From NCBI GenBank assembly GCA_026075535.2, contig AP026542.1:12586001-12650000 (forward strand): DNA of 64,000 nt, in the 5' to 3' direction. Of the stretch, positions 43,840 to 55,704 are shown piece by piece (within the stretch, counting starts at the first letter, position 1; every line of letters starts with the position of its first letter). A model generated the notes under the pieces. The model was not told the DNA's origin. It ran no database searches and saw only the letters and a list, made by a program, of their open reading frames with translations. The position numbers and the translations under genes are program-made. This DNA is from Tricholoma matsutake (Eukaryota > Basidiomycota > Agaricomycetes > Agaricales > Tricholomataceae).

Positions 43840-45190
43840 ACTATTATGCATTTTGCTCTGCAGACCAATCATTAGTTAGTGCCATAAACAATTCAACTCG
43901 CTTGGTTTCAGTGAGTTCCAGTCTAATCAGCTTTAACCAGGTAGACACTGGTGTATTATAAATGACCATAATGACATCTCCAAGCTGTTCCTGTAACCCA
44001 CGGTGTTGACAACCTTGTCCTAGTCTAGGGTTTCCCATGTGCGATCTGAAATGTCGAACACTAAAAGGGGGTTACATCCATAAAGAAGGAAATATGGAGT
44101 ATACCTTGTCATGCAAAAGATGGTACAACATATTGCCAAAAGCACAGCATACAGAAAGTTTGGCCACTTGTTTGACTTAGAGCCACAGACCTGAAGGAGG
44201 GCATTGGTATGCCTGTGCCACGACACTGTTACCTTGTGGATGATGGGGAGAAGAAAAAATTACCGTAATGCCATACTGTTCAAAAAGGATTTTTGTGGCA
44301 CTTTGAAACTCAGAACCATTGTCAACAACACAGTATGGGATGCAACCAAACCTGCAAATAATTTCCTTGTAGATAAACTTTGCCCATGTCTTTGAATTGT
44401 TCTTTCTTGCTGCTCAAGCCTCTGGCCAACACACAGCTGGTTCCACCGCTTGTAGTAAGTAGTACATCCCGCTGTGGCCTTTGGGCATGTGAACCATGTC
44501 CAGGTGGAAGCAATGGACAATAGATGAGTTCCATGTTGGTGAGAAGAGGATCTTGAGACACCTCTTCAAATGTAACTGGCATCCATAGCAGGAGTGAACA
44601 AAGTAAGCGATGTTGTTATAGAGGTTTGGCCAGTAATAGTGTTCAGCCAGAAGCTTGTTAAGTTCTATCACATCAATGGTGTCCCACTTCATTATGTACC
44701 TGTGCTCAAAGGGATTTTCGCTTCTTAAGGTCAGTAATAACAAGATGCAAACTCTTTCCACCTTTTGCAAGCTTCCAAAGACATTCCTCATAAACCACAT
44801 AGGTATGCATTTGTGACAAAAACTGCTTCCTTTCCTTCAGATTCTTGCATTGTGTTGGGAGAATGCCATCCTTCAGATAGCCCAACATTTCTCACCAAAG
44901 CTCTGGCAATTCAAAGTCTTTTATGCCATAAGCATGTGAAATACAGGTTATGTAGCCCTCTGCCTCAACATCCTTGTAGTCACAGTGGGTATCAGAGCTA
45001 GGTGTGGAGTGCATCCCCCTGTAACCAGAACCTGAGATAAACACAGTGTGGGAAGGCGCACCTTCTATGCAGTTTGACATGAATTATAACCATATACCAT
45101 AATTTCTGTTGCGAATACCTTGCTGCCAAGTGATACCTCAACCATTTCATAGGTTGGCATATGTCAGTTTTCAAATTCATGTCCCATGTA
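43840..45190 (-). pseudogene. pol: Ty3/Gypsy-type integrase fragment
   Basis: Minus-strand reading: HYYWPNLYNNIAYFVHSC and CYGCQLHLK form the zinc-binding part; IVHCFHLDMVHMPKGHSG and YYLLQAVEP start the core; CVVDNGSEFQSATKILFEQY holds the second acidic residue. Upstream (45080-44890) is a segment with CDYKDVEAEGYITCISHAYG that could be RNase H-proximal sequence. Several stops after 44260. It differs from the integrases at 16-17 kb and 24 kb and so represents another Gypsy lineage. No LTRs of its own are recognised. Confidence 0.7.
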
Positions 45191-45234
45191 TGTCAGGCTA
45201 TCCATACTCTTGAGTAATGATGCCACAATAATTC

Positions 45235-45520
45235 TCTACAAAGCCCTCAAACTTCCTCAAACTCTTTCCAAACTCCTTTGAACTCTCTCGAACTCCTTCA
45301 AACCTTCTCAAACCTCTTTGAACTTTTATCAAAGCACTTCACAGAACTTTGTACCCCTTCAGACCTTGGCAAATCTTGTTAAACTGCTTCAAACTTTGGT
45401 CCCCCCACTCTTGGTTAGCAGCGGTGATATTTAGTACCATCTCGCACCCTTCCTCTAACTCATGTTATACCATCCAAGGTCTATTTGTGGGTTTTGTTTG
45501 GGTTTCTGGGTCAAGTATCA
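45235..45520 (+). repeat. LTR, Gypsy copy C
   Basis: Ends GGTTTCTGGGTCAAGTATCA at 45520, followed by TTTTTGGAGCCCACTGC, as in copies A and B. The start is approximate (CTCTACAAAGCCCTCAAAC). Confidence 0.55.
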
Positions 45521-45890
45521 TTGTTTTTGGAGCCCACTGCAAGGGGTTTCTGAATCATTTCATTGCCTAATCCATCTCAAATTTCCCAGCTTAGGCCAAC
45601 ACAAGCTAGAAACCATCGAATCAATATTCGCCACGCCTTCAAATCTCTTGAACAATTGGGAGATATCTTAATCCCAGTTTCCAAAGCAGAATCAACTCAT
45701 CATCGACTTTTCCCCTCACCTATTCCATCGTCTTCATCCTCATCCTCTACCTCTTCATTTATCCTTCCAATAACTTTGACACCTCTACCATCTTTCACCC
45801 AAGTCCTAACCCCTACCCCAAGAGTTATTGCATTCATGACTACACAAGCCACTATGCCAGCTCATGGTCATTCCACAGCTCCAAAATTAT
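45521..45890 (+). other. Leader and gag start of Gypsy copy C
   Basis: Leader sequence as in copy A, then at 45836 MTTQATMPAHGHSTAPK, matching the first residues of gag in copy A. Similarity breaks off after about 18 codons, where inverted pol sequence soon begins. Confidence 0.6.
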
Positions 45891-45934
45891 GCAAAACCAT
45901 TGCAATCAATATGAGGAGTTCAATGACTCATATA

Positions 45935-48229
45935 CTCCTGCTTCTATCTTCTTCTTCAGCATTTCGCAGATCTGTTCATACAGACCAGGAGGTATAGGGA
46001 CATTATGTTCAACCCGAGGAGTGTGAGGCATGACAGGGAATTCTATAGGAGGGAAGAAATTGGGTCAAAAGCTTCCTTGTTTGTTTTTGGTCCATGTGAA
46101 ACCTGTTTTGTGATTTTGAATAAAGTTGTGCATGAGCTTTCGTTCTTCTGGCCATAGGAAATTGCCAGGGTAATTTTTATTGATAATAGCTTTTTGTTTG
46201 AGTGAATATTGGGGAGATAGAATAAACAATGGGGGATGAGGATTGAGTTTTGGCATATTTTCAAGGGGATCGCCAGTGATAGTTCATATAATGTGAAATT
46301 GATTGGGTAGGTCTGTAATAACTGGTTGAACTTTCTGTGCAACTGGTTTGTATTTCTTCTTTGGAGCTGTGAAGATTGGGTATAGGGAGTCGGTTGATGA
46401 AACATCGGGAGGGGAAATGATAGTAGGATCACACATAGGGGTGGCCCTCAAGGCCGATAGAAATGTTGCATACTGATCACTAGCCATTAAATATAAGTTC
46501 GCAAGAATCAAGGAAAAGGAAGGAGTGTTCGAAGATTTCGAGGAGTCAATATCAGGAATATTTGCAGTGTACTTGACAGTTATAGAAGAATTAGAATGGT
46601 CGAAGGAAATTATGAGAGCGCACTGATTAATCTCCAAGATTTTATCCTCTAGTTGCGAAAATCCTCCTGAACTACTCTTTGTCAATGATTAGATCAGGGA
46701 ATAGTAAGAATAGCGCAGAATCGTGTCGAATTCGGATCGAAAATGGTTATCGTTTGAGCTTTGTTTCAATAATTCTTGATGGTACTTTCAGTGAGAACAT
46801 CAAATGGTCATCTGAGCAGAATGTCGTAGGCTGGATCTCAGATGATGTGGATTTGCATGTAGAGGGTGATGCTACCAACTTTGCAAGGTATGTTTCATGC
46901 TAAACCTAAACTTTGGTCAATGCCACCATTAGCCAATTATAGAGGAATGTGTATCAAAGTATCATAGGTGAGACTGAGTTCGTGACAACCTTCTTCCAAC
47001 ATTGTGATAATCAAGGAACTGGGATCGACAACACTCTTGACTGGGTTTCTGCCATTGACATTCATAATGACCGATCAAATGGAGTGAGATTCCTTTGCTG
47101 CAATAAAAGGTTCGGGAGTTTCTCCAGGATGAAGGCTGCTAATATAAGTTTCATAAGGATCATCAATCACAAAAATATCATCATTGAGAATATTCGTAGC
47201 ATTATTGCCTTTGGGTTGCTGGATACGACATGATGTGACCTGTTCCTTCCATTTCACATGAACTTCAGGAGAGAGTGAAAGTAATTCTTTGGAGGTTAGA
47301 GTAATAATCGGGGTTTTCATTGATTGGGTGAAGACATCTTTGGTGACTTTGTCCTTATGAACCGGGGCTTGGGTATGGTATGCAGGACCGTCTTTGTCTT
47401 TGCCTTTTCCTGTCAATGCAAAATTGTGTTTGTGAGGAGGTAGAGACAAATTTTCTTTAGTGCTGTTGTAGGGATAAATTATAGGTTGCAAAGTTGTTTC
47501 AGAGGTTGAAGATGGTGCTGAAGTCAAAGTAGGTGGATTAGTTGCTGTGGACGAGATAGATGGGGCCGGTATGTGTGGGACAGATTGTTCTACTGGTGCA
47601 GGAATTTGAGGGATCAAAGGCCAAGTAGTAGGAGCTGTTGGCACATTTGAGTCAGTTCATGTAAAGGGTCTACCACTTCATAAGGCATATAGCTCTTATT
47701 CGAGTTATGCGATACAATATTTGGCTGTTGTAGATAAGTCGGTAATTTGGTAAACACCTCTGGATGGTGTCATAGAAATTGCTGAAGGTGCAATATTATA
47801 CATCAGTGAAGAGGTAACATTAGATTGGGGGTTTCATCAAGTCTATTCATCAATCCTGTCCTTGATAAAATGACCGGGGATGTTTCAAGGAGTAAATTGA
47901 CCATTTGGAAGCACAATTTTGCCTTCAGTGTTCTTCTTACACTTTCCTTCATTGATATACAATTGGCAAACCAAGCAGTTGCTAATAAAATGTCCAGTAA
48001 GCCCACAAAAGATGCAAACTAAATTTTCGAGCTGGTCCAAGTGAAATCCACTGTTAGGGCAAGTAGTATTAGTGGTTTTCAAACCTGCTAAAGTGGTTAT
48101 GAGAGTGGCTGCAAATTTTTCAAGAATTGCCATAAGATCTTCCAATTTAATCTGAGGAGAGGATGTTGAGGTTGTAGGTATGGCCGAAGATGTCAAAGAA
48201 TGTGAGCTAAGTAGGGATGTCGAGTCCAA
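45935..48229 (-). pseudogene. gag-pol: Gypsy copy C gag-pol internal region, inverted relative to its LTR
   Basis: On the minus strand from 48229: a gag C-terminus with zinc knuckle CIFCGLTGHFISNC (48000), then SMKTPIITLTSKELLSLSPE and YISSLHPGETPEPFIAAK (protease region, 47350-47080). After a decayed stretch comes SSSGGFSQLEDKILEIN…, KPVAQKVQPVITDLPNQ, NFLWPEERKLMHNFIQNH, and the start of reverse transcriptase (VPIPPGLYEQICEMLK, about 45960). The same order is present on the plus strand in copy B (21.4-23.35 kb). The palm, RNase H and integrase are missing. Confidence 0.75.
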
Positions 48230-48289
48230 AGCAATAGATCCAGCTAGAACAAATTTTGCTGCTGTGTGGATATCATCGAGTGGGTAGGG

Positions 48290-48560
48290 GTCATTGGGAT
48301 AGTAATTTAGCCACCCCCACCCCCTCCCTCATTGCAAACACAAGCAGGGGGGTTTCCTGTTCTGTTCTCAGCAACTACAGACAGCACCCCCCCTTCTCTC
48401 GCTGCAAACATGAGCGGGGGGGTTCTCATTCTGTTCTTGGTGACTATGGCCACCATGTCCCCCCCTTGCTCGCTTCAAATGCAAGTTGAGGAGCTCTGCT
48501 TATGTTCTATTTGACTATGGCCACCATGCACCCCTCCCTCACTGCAAACATGAGGGAGGT
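48290..48560 (+). repeat. Hairpin tandem array, second site
   Basis: Four units of about 65-75 bp. Each has a C-rich run, the loop-like CATTGCAAACA / CGCTGCAAACATGAG, and a G-rich run: CCCCCTCC…GGGGGG, CCCCCC…GGGGGG, CCCCCCC…GTTGAGGAG, CCTCCCTCA…TGAGGGAGG. Between units CTGTTCT and GACTATGGCCACCATG recur. Confidence 0.7.
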
Positions 48561-49144
48561 TGTAGTTTAATTATATATTTTTATAATACAACTGTAGAAA
48601 CCTGTAGAAACCTTTAAAACCCTAGTAAACCCACCCAAACCCATGGTAATACCACACCTGTTACCATACAGGTACAGTTTTCATGGGTATGGGTAGGGGT
48701 TGAGAAAAAAATATATAAGGGTAACCCCTGTCATGCCCTAATTGTACAGCCCACATCCAGTGGATGTCAATATTACCTCAGAAAAGGAACCTCTGTAAGT
48801 TGTGCCACAAAACATTGATTTGCTTAATGTTCATCTGACAGTAAACATGAAACCTCTGGGATTACCATGAAAGTTACAAATGCTTCCAAGGTGCAGGAGT
48901 CCTTACCAGTGACATCAAGTTCTAGCTCAGAAGTGTTACAATTTTCCTTGTAACACATGGAACCTGACTGACCTGACATACCCGACAATCCCCTCCAGAC
49001 AGGAGGCACTCCCTGACTCATGCCTGAGGCATGCCCTTGACACCAGATGCACCACACAATGTATGCTGATGACATACATTTGATCCCCTTCCTGTGGAAG
49101 GCACCCTTGATGCATGGCAACTCCATGCACCTGAACCCACTCCC
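48561..49144. other. Unassigned; CATGGGTATGGGTAGGGG words
   Basis: 48610-48710 has the ACCCATGG/GGGTATGGG words of the foldback family at 19-20 kb. An open stretch on the minus strand (48824-49150) is Cys/Gly/Ser-rich and not recognised. Confidence 0.3.
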
Positions 49145-49860
49145 ACACATGCTATGATACAGTGACCCCTTGACATCAGGCCCATGACATCAGACTCCCA
49201 CCATTGACATGCTGCACCACAGCACTCCTTGACATCAGATCCTTGACATCAGATCTCTAGGCATGAGGCTTATCGGTTATTGTTTCCTGACATGCTGCGC
49301 CGCAGCACTCAATGACATCGGATGCCTCACATGAGGCATGAGGACTATTGTTTCTATTCTTACTTGATACACATCTACCTTTCCAATTGGACAATAAGGA
49401 CCTCTCTCCTAGTATAAGTACTGTGACTTGTAGTAGAGATGTCCTTAGTTTAGATCTAGGCAATCTAACAGTCTTAACCTGCAAACTTGTGAACTTACTC
49501 AAAGCTACTAAGGAAGCCCTTTAGTATGTGAACTTACTCAAAACCACTAAGGAAGCCCCTTAGTGCATGAAAATTGATGACTCTAGGCAGAAGGCCTGCT
49601 AGAGTGCACTACTCAGCTTATGTTGGACACTCTGAGTAAGACTAGTGCCAAATGACCCATCGAGGAAGCACCTCATGGAACAACATTGACTAGATTGAGT
49701 GGTTGAGGCTTCTCCCTTAACATAAGATCTAAACTATCTGCTAGCCCACCTACCTAGGTGTAGGCAATATGTCTCAAAACACTGCACAATGATCCAGGTT
49801 TAGACAAACCCCAGACTGACCACCAAGAGAAGTAGAACCACAGCCAGGTTCATCTTGGTA
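49145..49860 (+). repeat. Probable 5' LTR and leader of Gypsy element D
   Basis: It lies directly upstream of the gag start at 49922. The sequence has repeated TTGACATCAG words (49165-49260) and ends before CTTGGTACCAATAC, a possible primer site. No second copy exists in the window, so the borders are not proven. Confidence 0.35.
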
Positions 49861-49921
49861 CCAATACAACAGAAGACTAGTTTGCTACTCTCCCCCAGCA
49901 CAACATTGGCTCTACAGAACA

Positions 49922-50951
49922 ATGGAAAGACAAAGAGGAGATTACCTCACCGATGAAGACTTTGAACAACCACACTTGCCCCCACCTGAAACATTGACCC
50001 AATTCCTATCCCCACCAGATGAAATCAATGACCTCTATAATGAGATGTCTGAAATTGCCGCAACCACACCCATGATGTCTGCAAAGGACATTCAAATTCA
50101 AGCACCCACTGACTTCTCAGGAGAGCAGCCCAAAACCTCCAAGTTCCTGCAGGAGATAGACCTCTACCTGCAAATCAATGACCTATGACACAAATGACAA
50201 GAAGATCATCTTCACACTGTCCTTCATGAATGGAGGGACAGCAGCTGCCTGGGCGCAAGCATTTGTCAACCAACACCAATCTGAGGGATTTGGAGATTAT
50301 GCAGACTTCAGACAGAAGGTCTGAGAGGCCTTCTCACCAACTGATGATGCCGGAACAGCAAAGACAGAGATTAAGAATCTCAAACAAGGTTCAGAGAACC
50401 TTGAAGAATATGTGGTGAAATTCTGCATCCTGAAAGACAGGACAGGAATCACTAAAGATGCAGCCATGATCGAGGACTTCATGGATGGACTGCACCCTGA
50501 ACTCCTGAAGAGGGTACATACAATGGAGATGGTACATGACACTCTCAAAGGCTGGATAAAGGCAGCCTTGAAATACAAAGGCCAATGGAAATGGGCCATG
50601 GCAATCCTGGGAAAGACCAGGCAGAACAAGAAGACAAAAGAAATGACACCAAAAGGACAGCCTTCTCTTGACATCAACCAACTGACAAACCAAGAATAAA
50701 TGGAACTCCTCCAAAAGGGATTGTGTTTCATCTGCCACCAACCTGGACACCAATTGTCCAACCATAAAGATGGGAAGAACCCCACCCAGACAGGGTCAGC
50801 ACCACCTCCCTACCAAAACCGCTTCTCCCAGAAAAAGACTGGGGTAGACACCTACCAGAAGATCTGCACAATGGTGGAAGAACTGGATGAAGAAGAGAAA
50901 GAAAAAGCCCTTAACCTCTGGGAAAATCGGGTTTTTGGAACAGTGACCTGA
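49922..50951 (+). pseudogene. gag: Gypsy element D gag
   Basis: ATG at 49922 (MERQRGDYLTDEDF). Next: IQAPTDFSGEQPKTSKFL and FMNGGTAAAWAQAFVN (matrix/capsid part of the Retrotrans_gag type), KNLKQGSENLEEYVVKF and FMDGLHPELLKRV. A zinc-knuckle-like CFICHQPGHQLSNH sits at 50725; the last Cys is replaced by His. The tail ends at TGA 50949. In-frame stops occur at about 50188, 50323 and 50697, mostly TGA and TAA, with one small frameshift. Gag forms the particle and binds element RNA. Confidence 0.8.
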
Positions 50952-51001
50952 TATGACGCCAGCCACTGCTAGTCTCCATTAGATCTGTACTCTTAGCTGC
51001 C

Positions 51002-51337
51002 ATGAATAGACAATTGATGCACCTGTATATTCAGGTAGCTGAGCCAGACAATTGGAAAGACATTGCAACAAATGTGCTCCTCAACTCCAGAGCAGGAGGA
51101 GTCTTTATTGACTCTAAATTTGTCGAACAAGAAGGGATCAAGATGTATCCCTTAGGCTACACTATCCAGGCCACAAACATGGATGGAACCCCAAATAAAC
51201 AGTTCCAGTCAATGATTGGGTTTATCTCCTGCAGCCACGGCAGGCCCAGGATTATCAATTCTTTGCCTAGTCCAGTGACTAGGTATTTTATTGGGAGGTT
51301 TTGTCTGTTGATGTGGAGCCTCCCTTTCCTGAGATGA
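51002..51337 (+). pseudogene. pol: Gypsy element D protease
   Basis: VLLNSRAGGVFIDSKFVEQ stands where retroviral-type proteases have a D-S/T-G motif with following hydrophobic residues; the catalytic Asp is Asn here and the Gly is Arg, so the enzyme is dead. The following GYTIQATNMDGTPN resembles the flap region. Downstream sequence to 52380 is broken. Confidence 0.6.
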
Positions 51338-52386
51338 AGAACAACAGGCTCAAATCAAACAGATCTGGAGAAAACAAGAAGAGCCAAACAGGCCATCCCA
51401 AATACCTTGAACCTCCCCAGAATTGATGCTGGAAGAGAGGCACCCAACAACATGATGGCATGAGTCTGATGCATTGTGGCCAAAACAAGAGAAAGGCTCT
51501 CTGAAGAAAAACAGAAGAACCTTGGCCAAGCAAGAATGATCATGGCAAAAATAAGAGAAAGGCTCTCTGAAGAAAACAGAAGAACCTTGCCCAAGCAAGA
51601 CTGATGGCAGCAAAAACCAGAGAGAATCTTCCCGAGAAGAAAGCAAAAGGGCTCAATCCAGCCCAAAAAGCCATTGCAGAAAACCAGGAGAAAAAGTATT
51701 ATGTGCATCAGGACACAACGAATCCTACAGAAGATAAAAGAACTGCTGACCTCCACAGGGGAGGGAAGCACCAGAAAAAGGAACTTGAAAACAGTGCCAC
51801 ACAACAGGACAAAGAACACTCATTGAGGGGCTACCCCGATCCATGACTACATGACTACAGGACCCCAGATTATGGTACTACCAACACTAGAGTACCTATG
51901 CCCAGGGAGACCCTCCCTCAAATAAAGATCAAAGAGATACCCGATGAGGAGCTACTGGCAGACACAGGCATGGAAATACAGGCAATGGAAAAAACCTATG
52001 AACAAGACATGATTGAGGATGACTCAGTCCTGATTGTGTATGTATGAGGTGAACCAGTCATTGGCCTATTTGGACCACCCATAGAACTGCCCCTGACTAA
52101 GGAATATCAAGAACTGACCTACAAGTACATACAAAAAACAGAAACAATCACCAGGCTCATGAAAGGCAAAGGCTCCCCATGGTACCTACTCAGCTTGGAC
52201 ATATGGATCAGGGCAAAAACATCCATATCTCAATGACTAGCACATAAACAGGAGGAGGGAAAGGAGACCAACAAACAAACCCTGGACAACTTACTGCTAC
52301 TGGAATACCAAAAGTACAGACAGGTATTTGAGAAGGCCGCATCTGAATAATTCCTGGAATCGAAACTGTGGGATCATGCAATCAAT
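51338..52386 (+). pseudogene. Gypsy element D, decayed protease-RT linker
   Basis: Short open pieces such as IKEIPDEELLADTGMEI (51930) and ELPLTKEYQELTYKYI (52085) lie between stops. A 73-bp direct repeat, AGAAAGGCTCTCTGAAGAAA, occurs at 51490 and 51563. Confidence 0.45.
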
Positions 52387-53906
52387 TTGAAGGAAGACTT
52401 TGTACTGAGGGATTGCAAAGTCTACCCGCTGACACTGAAAGAACAGGAGAAAATTGATGAGTTTCTAGATGAGAACCTAGTGAAGGGATACATCCACCCA
52501 TCCAAATCACCGATGGCATCCCCATTTTTCTTTGTATTGAAGAAAGACACCGATGCACTAAGACCCTGTCAAGACTACCAATATCTGAATGAGGGGATGA
52601 TTAGGAACAACTGCCCTCTGCTGCTGATAGGAGACCTCCTGGATAAATTGAAAGGAGCAAGATTCTTCATGAAACTGGACATCCGTTGGGGATATCACAA
52701 TGTATGGATAAAGAAAGGAGACAAGTGGAAGGCAGCATTCAAGACTAACCAAGGGCTGTTTGAGCTAATGGTAATGTTCTTTGGGCTGTGCAACTCACTG
52801 GCAACATTCCAGGTGATGATGAATGATCTCTTCCAAGACATGATAGACAAAGGATGGCTTGTCATCTACATGGATGACATCCTGATCGTCTTGAAAACAA
52901 GAGAAGAACACTGGATAATGACCAAGAGAGTCCTTGAATGACTACAACAATGTGACCTCTACCTGAGGATAGAGAAGTGCAAGTTCAACATACAGGAAGT
53001 CGACTTCCTGGGAATGATCATCAGTCCCAATGAACTTTTAATGGACAACACAAAGCTGGCTGGGATCAAGGACTGGCCCATGCCAAGAACAGTAAAGGAT
53101 GTAAGATCCTTCCTAGGATTTGGAAACTTCTATCAAAGATTAATCAGACACTTTGTGGATCTGGCCAGACCATTGAATGACTTGATGAAGAAGAACCAGA
53201 AATTTGAATGGACAAACAACTGTCAGGAGTCATTTGATGCACTAAAGTGAAAATTCAACAAAGCCCCAGTACTGCTGACACCAGATGTGATGAAACCATT
53301 TGTGGTAGAATTCAATGCCTCAAGATTTGTGACAGGCACAGTACTCAGACAACAGGACACCAATGGAGACTGGCACCCATGTGGTTACATCTCACATTCC
53401 TTCAATGAAGCAGAGAGGAACTACAAGATAACTACTGGGAGTGATCCAGGCATTGGAAATATGGAGACACTACCCCCAAGGGATGCCACCCAGTCATGAT
53501 CCTGTCAGAACACAAGAACTTTACCTACTTCCAACAGGCACAGAAACTGAACTGATGACAGGTTAGATGGAGCATCTACCTGTCACAATTTGACTTGAAA
53601 CTGCAACACATACCAGGATCACGAATGGCACAATTGGATGCCTTAGATCACATAGCTGAAGAAGACACCAACAACAAGGACAAGACTGTCCTCGCCAACG
53701 AACTATTTGTGAAGCCAATTGATGCTGAACTCCATGGAGCCCTGGTCTCAGCAATAATGAAGGATGACCTCATGAATGATGCTTTGCAAGCCCTAAAGAA
53801 CAATGGAACTCCCCCAATTAAGTCTGCATTGGAAGACTGGAGATTTGAAGAAGGATTACTCTTCTTAAAAGACAAATGCTATGTACTGCAAGATGAAGGC
53901 CTATGA
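52387..53906 (+). pseudogene. pol: Gypsy element D reverse transcriptase and RNase H
   Basis: [97 protein letters not shown], and the intact catalytic YMDDILIV (about 52869). Then FLGMIISPNE and VRSFLGFGNFYQRLIRHF (connection), followed after one TGA by RNase [21 protein letters not shown] and [33 protein letters not shown] closes it. The enzyme makes cDNA from element RNA. Only a handful of stops, mostly TGA where Trp or Arg is expected. Confidence 0.85.
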
Positions 53907-54340
53907 CAGGTGATTGTACAGAAGTACCATGACGGTGTCACAATGGGACACCCCAGAAAATGGCAAACCATTGAACTGAACTGACAAGACTACCGGTGGC
54001 CAGAAATGGCCAACTTTATAAGCAAATACATTGAAGGCTGTGCAAGATGCCAGAAAATGAAGGTCAACACCCACCTGACAACCCCGCCATGCCTACCACC
54101 CTCAGACTGACAGAGAAAAGGAATGGGTAAACCAAGAACTGGAGGTTTACCTTTGCATGTTCTGCTCAAACAAACCCAAAGATTGGGAGTGTTATCTCCC
54201 AACAGCAGAATTTGCACACAACCAGAAGATGCACTCTGCAGTAAAACACTTGCTGTTTTACTTGATGATGGGATACCATCCATGCACTGATAGGTCCGGA
54301 CCACCTTGTTGTTCAAGCTCAGAGAACACATCTACGATCA
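53907..54340 (+). pseudogene. pol: Gypsy element D integrase remnant
   Basis: HDGVTMGHPRKWQTIEL, YRWPEMANFISKYIEGCARC and QKMKVNTH form the HHCC zinc-binding part. The catalytic core is deleted: sequence jumps to a QTDRE…VNQELEVYLCMF piece and then WECYLPTAEFAHNQKMHSA. It breaks off at the LTR at about 54350. Confidence 0.7.
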
Positions 54341-54349
54341 TTGTTGAAG

Positions 54350-54950
54350 CTCTGTGAGTCTCTATGGACCTCTACAAAGCTCTACAAACCCATACAAACC
54401 CCTCCAAAGTTCTACAATATGAACCTCTACAAAGTCACAAAAATGCTTCAAAATTCTTCGCAACATTTTGAAATTCTTTGCAACACTTTGAAATTCTTTG
54501 TATGCCTTCAGCCACTGTAATACAACTCCCCTGACCTTCAGACACATGTTCCACACTTGCTACATGTTGCCACATCGCATGCTGAGCACACCAGACATGA
54601 GGAGACAAGACATTTTGCTTTTTAAGCACATTGCAGTGTTTTTGACATTTCCATGATATATTGGAACAATAGGACAAGTACCTTTGATATATTATGCTTC
54701 TACACATTTCCCCTCACATTGTTTCTTATTTATTTTGTGATTTGGATACTTCTTTATTGTCTTATACCTTGCCTCATTGGAGCCTCATGGCCTTATTTCC
54801 TTTTTAGTACTATTTCCCCCAAAACTTATATAGTCTTGTACTACTATACAACAAAAAACAGGAATATTGTCACATCAGTCCCTTGTATATCATATTAGTC
54901 TGACTCAGGAGTTTCCCTCTTGAGTTCCAGCACCTTGTCTTAGCTCTAAA
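54350..54950 (+). repeat. LTR of the Gypsy A/B/C group
   Basis: CTCTACAAAGCTCTACAAAC at the start and GAGCACACCAGACATGAGGA at 54583 match the copy-B LTR (18095). The promoter-like ACTATTTCCCCCAAAACTTATA at 54805 also matches. It truncates element D. Confidence 0.6.
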
Positions 54951-55207
54951 TAGTGCTTTGAGGTCCGGTCCTCAGGACTGGACAAGGACCGAGAACCAAA
55001 CCAAACCTTAAACCAGTCCTATAGGACTGTGGTCACTGTTTACAGTCGGTTCAAAGGCGGTTATAGTCTCGGTCCTGTGAGATCCATGCACATAGGTAAG
55101 CTACATTGTATCGAATGATATGGCCTATTGAACACATACATTGTATTGAATGATATGGGTTCAATGGATGCTGTTGAACTCACTATATAAAGTCACATAC
55201 ATACTAT
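54951..55207. repeat. hAT-type MITE end and flank
   Basis: TAGTGCTTTGAGGTCCGGTC at 54951 resembles the inverted tip at 59028 (TAGTGTTTAAGGGTCCGGTT). It is followed by CAGGACTGGACAAGGACCG words. A GATATGG repeat lies at 55120-55165. No matching second end or duplication was found. Confidence 0.4.
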
Positions 55208-55686
55208 ATTACAGCCAATTGCATATTTGTTGGCAGTAAACAAATGACATGTTAGTTACAAAAATGGTGGACTTAGCCGAAATTTCACAAGTGCCCACTC
55301 TCGTACCTCAACTAATTGTTTCCACAGTCACTTTCAGACTTTGTGTTTGCTGGAGAATCTGTACATAAATGGCATTGCTACAGTTATTACTGATTAAAAT
55401 GTTTTTTTGTGATCCCTTCATTCTCAAAAAGCAGGTATAAATTAGTTTATGCTGTAGTTTGCAGCCCATTAATTCAAATTAGACTTTAGAACTTTTTTTA
55501 TACACAAGAACTGTAGCTAAGCTACTTATCTACAGATTCTCCAGCAAAGGTAAAGTCTGAAAGTGACTGTGGAAATAATTAGTTGAGGTATGAGAGCAGG
55601 CACTTGTGAAATTTTGGCTAAGTCCACCATTTTTGTAACTAACATGTCATTTGTTTACTGCCAACAAATATGCAATTAGCTGTAAC
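55208..55686. mobile_element. Foldback element with about 154-bp arms
   Basis: 55208-55361 (starting AATTGCATATTTGTTGGCAG) is inverted at 55533-55686, with nearly full pairing. The spacer is about 170 bp with a T-rich run. No ORF. Confidence 0.85.
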
Positions 55687-55704
55687 CAATGACTACATTG
55701 TACA

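Noticed and set aside
51350..51819. Cys/Phe-rich minus-strand ORF
   Set aside because: Antisense of the decayed polyprotein of Gypsy element D.
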